From NCBI GenBank assembly GCA_030949705.1, contig JAUZSF010000024.1, forward strand, positions 1-64,000: DNA of 64,000 bases. The letters are read 5' to 3'. Shown here piece by piece: positions 56,972-64,000 of this stretch. Positions within the stretch are counted from its first letter, which is position 1. Each line of letters begins with the position of its first letter. Under the pieces are notes generated by a model, which was given only the letters and a program-made list of their open reading frames with translations, was not told the origin of the DNA and ran no database searches. Origin of the DNA: Robiginitomaculum sp. (GTDB lineage: Bacteria; Pseudomonadota; Alphaproteobacteria; Caulobacterales; Maricaulaceae). A program made the position numbers and the translations under genes.

Positions 56972-59029
56972 CTACTCCGCCGCCTGCGCTATGCCGACCG
57001 CATTTGCCGCACAGGCCGCCATGGTGGCGCTGGCCCGGGCAATCGGGTTGGTCATGTAATAATCGGTAATGGGCGAGACAAAGGGCTTGGCCGTGACCTT
57101 GCCCGCTTTGCCCAATTTTGCCGGATCAAACGCCGCCGCATCGGGGCGCCGGATGGTGGCGCGCAGGGCATCCAAATCATCGTAAGGCAAAGTGCGTTCC
57201 ACCGTATCGGAAAGGGCGCGGATGATGGCCCAGTCTTCGCGGGCCTTGCCCTTGGGGAAGACCGCCCGGAAGCCGTCCTGCATGCGCCCTTCGGTATTGG
57301 TATAAAGCGCGTCTTTTTCCGTATAGGCCGCGCCCGGCAAAATGACATCGGCGCGGTGCGCCCCGGCATCGCCATGGCTGCCCTGATAGATCACAAAGGC
57401 TTTGCCAAGGGCGCTCATGTCGATCTCGTCCGCGCCCAGCAGATAGACCGTGTCTATGTCGCCGGCGCTGGCCGCCTTCAAAATCCCGGCGACATCCTTG
57501 CCGCCATTAGAGGGGATAAAGCCAATATCCAGTCCGCCAACCCGGGCGGCGGCCGTATGCAGTACGTTAAAGCCGTTCCAGTCTTCGCGCACCACCTTGC
57601 ATTTGGCCGCCAGTTCACCGGCGGCGCGCAGCACCTGCGCCCCATCGGGCCGGGCCAGCGCACCCATGCCAATGATAATCATGGGCCATTTGGCCTTTTT
57701 GAATTTGGCGGCAAAGCCGCCGCGCTTGCCCGCAAAGGCGGCAATGTCGGCGGGGCCGGTACCCAGATGCTCATAAGGATAGGTCAGATCGGCGGCCTCG
57801 CCGATAACGCCGATTTCGGCCTCGCCATGCAACCAGGCACCGCGAATACGGGCATTGATGATCGAGGCCTCCAACCGCGGATTGGTACCGATCAGCAAGA
57901 TGGCGTCGGCCTCATCGATGCCGGCAATGCGCGAGTTGAAAATATATCCCTCGCGCCCCTGCCCGCCAATGGCCGCGCCATCAACCCGGCAATCCATGGA
58001 AGTGACCCCCAAGGATCCCAAAAGGTCTTTCAAGGCCTTCATGCTTTCCATATCGCACAGATCACCGGCAATGGCGGCGATGCGTTCCGGATCACCTTTC
58101 AGGCGTTCAGCCACCATGCCCAGGGCTTCGCCCCAACTGGCTTCGCGCAACATGCCGTTTTCGCGTACATAGGGCTTGTCCAGACGCTGGCGTTTCAGGC
58201 CATCCCAGACAAAACGGGTTTTGTCGGAAATCCATTCTTCGTTCACATCATCATGATTACGCGGCAAAATACGCATCACTTCGGCGCCGCGGGCATCCAC
58301 ACGAATGTTGGAACCCACCGCATCCATCACATCGACGCTTTCGGTTTTATTCAGTTCCCATGGGCGAGCATTAAACGCGTAAGGCCGAGAGGTCAGTGCG
58401 CCCACCGGGCACAGATCAATGACATTGCCAGAAAGCTCTGACGTCAGATTGGCCTGTAAATAGGTCGTGATTTCAGCATTTTCGCCGCGATTGACCAGGC
58501 CCAGTTCCTCGACCCCGGCCACTTCGGTAATAAAGCGCACACAGCGGGTGCATTGAATGCACCGGGTCATATTGGTTTTCACCAATGGACCCATGTTTTT
58601 CTCGTCCACCGCGCGTTTGACTTCGTCATAGCGGGTATGCGAGCGGCCATAGGCCACCGCCTGATCCTGCAAATCACATTCGCCGCCCTGATCACAGATC
58701 GGGCAATCGAGCGGATGATTGATCAGCAAAAATTCCATCACCCCTTCGCGGGCCTTTTTGACCACCGCGCTATCGGTGCGGATATTGGCCGGTGTGCCAT
58801 CACGATTGGGGCGCAGATCATTGACCGACATGGCGCAGGACGCCATCGGCTTGGGTGCGCCCACCCATTCGACCAGACACATGCGGCAATTGCCTGCCAC
58901 TGACAGACGTTCATGATAGCAAAACCGCGGAATTTCCGCGCCCGCTTCCTCGCAGGCCTGCATCAGCGTGTAATGGCCCGGAACCTCAATTTCCTTGCCG
59001 TCCACATTTACCTTGCGCAGCTCACTCAT
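56972..59029 (-). CDS. nuoG: NADH-quinone oxidoreductase subunit G
   Basis: Large Fe-S subunit of the NADH module. About 685 residues from 59029 ([20 protein letters not shown]). The N-terminal 2Fe-2S ([18 protein letters not shown]), the His-ligated 4Fe-4S ([17 protein letters not shown]) and the [10 protein letters not shown] plus later Cys cluster are present, followed by a molybdopterin-reductase-like fold without cofactor residues (about 220-680). The extra N7 cluster motif of E. coli type is not obvious. GGCG precedes the start; 4 bases separate it from the nuoF stop. Confidence 0.94.
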   Translation of the reverse strand: MSELRKVNVDGKEIEVPGHYTLMQACEEAGAEIPRFCYHERLSVAGNCRMCLVEWVGAPKPMASCAMSVNDLRPNRDGTPANIRTDSAVVKKAREGVMEFLLINHPLDCPICDQGGECDLQDQAVAYGRSHTRYDEVKRAVDEKNMGPLVKTNMTRCIQCTRCVRFITEVAGVEELGLVNRGENAEITTYLQANLTSELSGNVIDLCPVGALTSRPYAFNARPWELNKTESVDVMDAVGSNIRVDARGAEVMRILPRNHDDVNEEWISDKTRFVWDGLKRQRLDKPYVRENGMLREASWGEALGMVAERLKGDPERIAAIAGDLCDMESMKALKDLLGSLGVTSMDCRVDGAAIGGQGREGYIFNSRIAGIDEADAILLIGTNPRLEASIINARIRGAWLHGEAEIGVIGEAADLTYPYEHLGTGPADIAAFAGKRGGFAAKFKKAKWPMIIIGMGALARPDGAQVLRAAGELAAKCKVVREDWNGFNVLHTAAARVGGLDIGFIPSNGGKDVAGILKAASAGDIDTVYLLGADEIDMSALGKAFVIYQGSHGDAGAHRADVILPGAAYTEKDALYTNTEGRMQDGFRAVFPKGKAREDWAIIRALSDTVERTLPYDDLDALRATIRRPDAAAFDPAKLGKAGKVTAKPFVSPITDYYMTNPIARASATMAACAANAVGIAQAAE

Positions 59030-59033
59030 CGCC

Positions 59034-60334
59034 CTACTCCGCCGCCACCGCATGGACAGATTTGCCCGCGCGGTAGGTGTTGATCTTGTCTTCAATCTCG
59101 TGCCTGAAATGCCGGATCAGGCCCTGCACCGGCCAGGCCGCCGCATCGCCAAGGGCGCAAATGGTGTGCCCCTCAATCTCCTGAGAGACATCCAGCAACA
59201 TATCGATTTCCGCCATTTCGGCCTTGCCTTCGCACATGCGGGTCAACACCCGCCACATCCAGCCGGTGCCTTCGCGGCACGGCGTGCATTGGCCACAACT
59301 TTCATGCTTGTAAAAATAGGCCAGCCGCGTAATGGCGCGCACCATATCGGTGCTTTGGTCCATCACAATCACCGCGGCGGTGCCAAGGCCGGATTTATGC
59401 TCTTTAAGGGCATCAAAATCCATCAGCACATCATCGCAAATATCTTTGGGCAGGCACGGCACGGACGAACCGCCCGGGATTACGGCCTTCAGATTATCCC
59501 AGCCGCCAATAACGCCGCCAGCATGTTTTTCAATCAGGGTTTTCAGCGGAATCGACATTTCTTCTTCGACATTACACGGCATGTTCACATGGCCCGAAAT
59601 ACAGAACACCTTGGTGCCCGTATTGCCGGGTCGGCCAAAGCCGGCAAACCAGCCGGCTCCCCGGCGCAAAATGGTTGGCGCAACGGCGATGCTTTCGACG
59701 TTATTGACCGTGGTCGGACAGCCATAAAGGCCGGCATTGGCCGGAAACGGAGGTTTCAGACGTGGCTGGCCTTTTTTGCCTTCAAGACTTTCCAACAGCG
59801 CCGTTTCCTCGCCGCAAATATAGGCCCCGGCACCGTGATGCAGATAAAGATCAAAATCAAAGCCGGACCCACAGGCGTTTTTACCGATCAGCTTGGCCGC
59901 ATAGGCTTCATCAATGGCCTTTTTGCAGGGCGATGCGCTCGTCAATATATTCGCCGCGCAGGTATATATAACAGGCATTGGCACGCATGGCGAAAGAGGC
60001 GATCAAACAGCCCTCGACCAATAAATGCGGATCGTGGCGCATAATGTCACGGTCTTTACAGGTGCCGGGCTCGCTCTCGTCCGCATTGACCACCAGATAG
60101 TGCGGGCGATCCTTGACCTCTTTGGGCATGAACGACCATTTCAGCCCGGTGGGAAAGCCCGCACCGCCGCGCCCGCGAAGGCCGGACGCCTTGATCTGTT
60201 CCACAATCCAGTCATCCCCCAGCGCCATAAAGTCTTTGGTGCCGTTCCAGGCCCCACGTTTTTTTGGCGGCCTCAAGACCGGGGTCCTGTAAACCATAAA
60301 GATTGGTGAAGATGCGGTCCTTGTCGTCAAGCAT
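59034..60334 (-). CDS. nuoF: NADH-quinone oxidoreductase subunit F (two frameshifts)
   Basis: NADH- and FMN-binding subunit. The proper start is ATG 60334, [18 protein letters not shown]. Removing one T from 60259-60265 joins LEAAKK to [17 protein letters not shown]. Removing one T from 59920-59924 joins ERIALQ to [16 protein letters not shown] loop [19 protein letters not shown] segment [13 protein letters not shown] and the N3 cluster [16 protein letters not shown] plus a later Cys are all intact. Corrected length about 432 residues, as expected. Its start lies inside the end of the small two-helix protein gene (8-base overlap). Confidence 0.9.
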
Positions 60335-60575
60335 TATCGCCGCCCTTTTTAACTTCTGCTATTTTTGCTCTTGTGTCTTTCCAGCTCAGGTACATCACCG
60401 CCGCACCCGCGATCACCAGCACAACCACGCCCGCATGGATCCATGTGTCCACTTTGGTCACGAAATACCCCACCGCAATGCCGCCCAGCACCAGCATTTC
60501 CGCCAGGGTGATCAGCGCGATCAGAATTTGATTGTCGCTCATTTTTGCGGGCGCTTCGGAAGAGTTCGCGGTCAT
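60327..60575 (-). CDS. Small two-helix membrane protein between nuoE and nuoF
   Basis: 82 residues from 60575 ([20 protein letters not shown]). Two hydrophobic helices (about 15-38 and 45-63) and a charged C-terminus ([15 protein letters not shown]). I do not know the family. Short membrane proteins at this position occur in other alphaproteobacterial nuo operons (for example DUF5337), but I cannot show homology. The stop overlaps the nuoF start, so it is coupled to it. Role in complex I assembly or an accessory subunit is inferred. Confidence 0.72.
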   Translation of the reverse strand: MTANSSEAPAKMSDNQILIALITLAEMLVLGGIAVGYFVTKVDTWIHAGVVVLVIAGAAVMYLSWKDTRAKIAEVKKGGDNA

Positions 60576-60590
60576 GATGCCGCTCCTTCC

Positions 60591-60661
60591 GTCATTCCGG
60601 GCATGTCCCGGTAATCCAGATTGAAAAAGAACTGGATTGCCCGAACCCGTCGGGCAATGAC
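60591..60661. repeat. REP-like palindrome pair in the nuoE gap
   Basis: Unit one at 60591-60619 starts GTCATTCCGGG and ends CCCGGTAATCCAG; unit two at 60632-60661 starts CTGGATTGCCCGA and ends TCGGGCAATGAC. The two are inverted relative to one another with 12 bases between, in the form of a BIME. They lie in the 97 bases between nuoE and the small membrane protein gene. Confidence 0.75.
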
Positions 60662-60672
60662 AATACTGGGGC

Positions 60673-61389
60673 TCATTTCTTTGCCCCCTTCTTTGGCGCC
60701 GCTTTTTTGGCAGTTTTTTTAACTGCCTTTGGTGCATTGGGAATGCTTTTCAGCGGTTTTGCCCGCGTACCGTTATAAAGCGATTTATCGCTCAACGTCT
60801 GTGCGCCGCCCAAAGGTTCGGAGGTATGGCGGTCATTTTGCGGACCGGGTTTCACCTCATGCCCTGCCGCCAGATCGTCGAGCAGTTTTTCCATGCTCGC
60901 TTCGTCCAGATCCTCATAATAATGGTCACCAGAAGCATTAGAGATTTGCACCATGGGAGCATTCACGCACGCGCCCAGGCATTCCACCTCTTCCCAGGTA
61001 AATTTACCATCGGCAGAAACGGTATTTTTTTCGCCAAGGCGTTTTTTGCACACCTTGATCAGCTTTTCCGACCCGCGCAGCATGCATGGGGTGGTGCCAC
61101 ACACCTGGATCAGATGTTCGCCCACCGGTTCCAGCTTGAACATGGTGTAAAAGGTCGCCACCTCCAGCACCCGGATGGGGGCCATATCGAGACGTTCAGC
61201 GACCACACGCATGGCCGGCTCGGATAGCCAGCCACCATTATCCTTTTGCGCAATCCACAAAAGCGGGATCACCGCCGAGCGTTCCTTGCCGGCCGGGTAT
61301 TTGGCGATCCAGTATTTGGCTTGCTTTTCGCCAGCCTTGGAAAAGGCAAAGCTGTCGGGTTGTTCTTTTGCCAGATGACGTCCGCTCAT
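60673..61389 (-). CDS. nuoE: NADH-quinone oxidoreductase subunit E with basic tail
   Basis: Thioredoxin-fold subunit carrying the 2Fe-2S cluster N1a. 238 residues from 61389 ([16 protein letters not shown]). The four ligands are visible in VCGTTPCMLRGS and CLGACVNAPMVQ. After the domain (about 165) comes a tail of roughly 70 residues rich in Lys and Ala (KAVKKTAKKAAPKKG), not needed in E. coli NuoE but common in alphaproteobacteria. Its ATG overlaps the stop of the inserted membrane-protein gene as ATGA. Confidence 0.94.
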   Translation of the reverse strand: MSGRHLAKEQPDSFAFSKAGEKQAKYWIAKYPAGKERSAVIPLLWIAQKDNGGWLSEPAMRVVAERLDMAPIRVLEVATFYTMFKLEPVGEHLIQVCGTTPCMLRGSEKLIKVCKKRLGEKNTVSADGKFTWEEVECLGACVNAPMVQISNASGDHYYEDLDEASMEKLLDDLAAGHEVKPGPQNDRHTSEPLGGAQTLSDKSLYNGTRAKPLKSIPNAPKAVKKTAKKAAPKKGAKK

Positions 61390-61760
61390 GATCGTAGCCC
61401 CAGAAAGCCAATGGCCAGAGGTGTTATAATGAATAGGGAAAGCGCAATGACCTGAAAAAATGATTTGAATATTTTGAGCAATAAAACCATTAATGCGTAA
61501 CCTAGAATCACAGTTACAGGTACATACAGCCAACCAATCTTGAAAAGCGTGAGTGCGACGGATGCTATCATGGATGTAAAAGCCATGATATTTGGCCAAC
61601 TTTCACTATCCAAATAAAAAGAACCAACTGTCCAGCCACGTTCTTTGGCTGCAAAAGGGTACGATAAAGCCCCTGAACTCAAACCGAACATGACAATAAA
61701 CACCGCCTCTTTAAACGCTTTGTCATGAATAACATCAGAAGAAAAGAAAGACTCTATCAT
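61386..61760 (-). CDS. Unknown 124-residue membrane protein inserted between nuoD and nuoE
   Basis: Four hydrophobic segments are visible (about 17-38, 55-73, 75-97 and 100-120). I do not recognise a family; the chain begins [20 protein letters not shown]. The DNA is clearly richer in A and T than the nuo genes around it and uses AT-ending codons (AAT, ATT, GTT), suggesting acquisition. It starts inside the nuoD stop (ATGA, 61757-61760) and ends inside the nuoE start (ATGA, 61386-61389). Deleting it would leave nuoD and nuoE overlapping by ATGA. Function unknown. Confidence 0.72.
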   Translation of the reverse strand: MIESFFSSDVIHDKAFKEAVFIVMFGLSSGALSYPFAAKERGWTVGSFYLDSESWPNIMAFTSMIASVALTLFKIGWLYVPVTVILGYALMVLLLKIFKSFFQVIALSLFIITPLAIGFLGLRS

Positions 61761-62947
61761 CGGTCAATCTCCCCGAACACAACATCCAGCGAGCCAATAA
61801 TGGCGGCGATATCGGCCAGCATGTGGCCCTTGTTTAGAAAATCCATAGCCTGCAAATGCATATATCCCGGCGCTTTGATCTTGCACCGATAGGGTTTGTT
61901 GGTGCCGTCCGACACCAGATAGACGCCAAATTCACCCTTGGGAGCCTCTACGGCGCAATACACTTCGCCCTCGGGCACGTGAAAACCTTCAGTATAGAGT
62001 TTGAAATGGTGGATCAGCGCTTCCATGGACTGTTTCATCTCGGCGCGTTTTGGCGGGGCAACCTTGCCGCCGGTTTCCATCACGGGTCCCTTTGGCATTT
62101 TATCCAGGCATTGACGCATGATTTTTACGCTCTCGCGCATTTCCGCCATACGCACCAGATACCGGTCATAACAATCGCCATGCTTGCCAACGGCAATATC
62201 GAAATCCAGCTCGGAATACACTTCATAGGGCTGCGCGCGGCGCAAATCCCAGGCCATGCCCGACCCACGAACCATGACACCGGAAAAGCCCCATTCCAGC
62301 GCGTCCTGCTGGCTTACCACCCCAATATCGGCATTACGCTGTTTGAAAATGCGGTTATCGGTCAACAGACCTTCGATATCGTCCAGCACCTTGGGGAAGG
62401 TTTCACAAAATTCGCCAATGTCTTCCAAAAGCTCCGGCGGCAGATCCTGATGCACACCACCCGGGCGAAAATACGCCGCGTGCATGCGCGAGCCCGAGGC
62501 GCGCTCGTAAAAAACCATCAGTTTTTCGCGCTCTTCAAACCCCCACAACGGCGGGGTCAGCGCGCCAACGTCCATGGCCTGTGTGGTGACATTCAGCAGG
62601 TGCGATAACAGCCGACCGATCTCACAATAGAGCACCCGGATGAACTGTGCCCGGCGTGGCACCTCCACCCCGGTCAGTTTTTCAATGGCCAGACAGAAGG
62701 CGTGCTCCTGATTCATCGGGGCCACATAATCCAGCCGGTCAAAATACGGCATGGCCTGTAAGTAGGTCTTGTATTCGATCAATTTTTCGGTGCCGCGATG
62801 CAAAAGACCGATATGCGGGTCCACCCGCTCGACCACTTCGCCGTCCAGCTCGACCACCAGGCGCAACACCCCGTGCGCCGCCGGGTGCTGCGGCCCAAAG
62901 TTAATGGTGAAATTGCGGCCCTCGGTTTCGACTTCCAACTCAGCCAT
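61757..62947 (-). CDS. nuoD: NADH-quinone oxidoreductase subunit D
   Basis: Quinone-site 49 kDa subunit. 396 residues, complete. N-terminal [21 protein letters not shown] (His and Tyr loop), [20 protein letters not shown], and the C-terminal [45 protein letters not shown] are all intact. It is separate from nuoC, unlike the fused NuoCD of E. coli. Its TGA overlaps the next ORF. Confidence 0.95.
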   Translation of the reverse strand: MAELEVETEGRNFTINFGPQHPAAHGVLRLVVELDGEVVERVDPHIGLLHRGTEKLIEYKTYLQAMPYFDRLDYVAPMNQEHAFCLAIEKLTGVEVPRRAQFIRVLYCEIGRLLSHLLNVTTQAMDVGALTPPLWGFEEREKLMVFYERASGSRMHAAYFRPGGVHQDLPPELLEDIGEFCETFPKVLDDIEGLLTDNRIFKQRNADIGVVSQQDALEWGFSGVMVRGSGMAWDLRRAQPYEVYSELDFDIAVGKHGDCYDRYLVRMAEMRESVKIMRQCLDKMPKGPVMETGGKVAPPKRAEMKQSMEALIHHFKLYTEGFHVPEGEVYCAVEAPKGEFGVYLVSDGTNKPYRCKIKAPGYMHLQAMDFLNKGHMLADIAAIIGSLDVVFGEIDR

Positions 62948-62991
62948 CAGCCCGCCTCCACGCTATTCGTCATTCCGGGGTAACGCTTTAT

Positions 62992-63069
62992 GTCATTACC
63001 GGGCTTGTCCCGGTAATCCAGCAAAGAATGAAAGTCTGACTGGATTACCCGACTAAATCGGGTAATGAC
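62992..63069. repeat. REP-like palindrome pair between nuoC and nuoD
   Basis: Unit one at 62992-63021 runs GTCATTACCGGG to CCCGGTAATCCAG; unit two at 63040-63069 runs CTGGATTACCCGA to TCGGGTAATGAC, in inverted orientation. A third half-unit GTCATTCCGGGG lies just before at 62969-62980. Same family as at 60591-60661. The remaining part of the gap (62948-63095) has no gene. Confidence 0.75.
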
Positions 63070-63095
63070 AACGAAGAGGTTTATACCGGGAAAAC

Positions 63096-64000
<905 letters not shown>

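Noticed and set aside
57356-58441. A 361-codon open frame opposite nuoG
   Set aside because: Complement of conserved nuoG codons, no ribosome site or recognisable domain.

Overview
The window is one stretch of a chromosome from an alphaproteobacterium. The evidence is gene order: a long minus-strand run dnaE, rpsB, tsf, pyrH, frr, uppS, cdsA, dxr, rseP, bamA, skp, lpxD, fabZ, lpxA, lpxI, lpxB, and a second run nuoB to nuoN followed by birA, coaX, rnj, methylmalonyl-CoA epimerase, a DUF1467 gene, proS and lolCD. LpxI instead of LpxH, RNase J, a short ProS and a GTTC-N7-GTTC SOS box all fit that class. I cannot fix the order or genus from sequence alone. No rRNA, tRNA or CRISPR array was seen.

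Layout. Positions 1 to 12.6 kb are an accessory metabolic region: exported GlpQ, an aldehyde dehydrogenase, a sterol-desaturase-like membrane enzyme, an exported amidohydrolase, a GST, an Old Yellow Enzyme relative, an enoyl-CoA hydratase, two exported M28 peptidases and a small exported unknown. From 12.6 to 18.8 kb lies a scar: a hybrid histidine kinase that lost its N-terminus and a ComEC that lost its C-terminus, separated by two head-to-head IS3-family copies, one inserted in the other. From 18.8 to 21.6 kb are gltX and gltA. From 21.6 to 36.5 kb is the envelope and translation run (lipid A, outer-membrane assembly, isoprenoid and phospholipid precursors, ribosome factors). dnaE follows at 36.7-40.1 kb. 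Just upstream of it is a 30-codon membrane-protein ORF with a perfect SOS box, which I interpret as a SidA-type division inhibitor. lolD, lolC and proS come next, then a rho-independent terminator that closes the large nuo-birA-coaX-rnj-mce-DUF1467 unit at 44-64 kb.

The nuo operon carries the most unusual structure. An AT-richer ORF for a 124-residue membrane protein sits between nuoD and nuoE with ATGA overlaps on both sides. A two-helix small protein sits between nuoE and nuoF. REP-like palindrome pairs fill two gaps. A 264-bp TA-flanked MITE and an IS630-family element sit exactly between the nuoN stop and the birA start.

Quality warning: genes expected to be indispensable (uppS, frr, nuoC, nuoF, nuoJ, nuoM) and the sterol desaturase gene are broken by single-base indels, nearly all in homopolymer runs. 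I read these as consensus errors and give the reconstructed gene spans.
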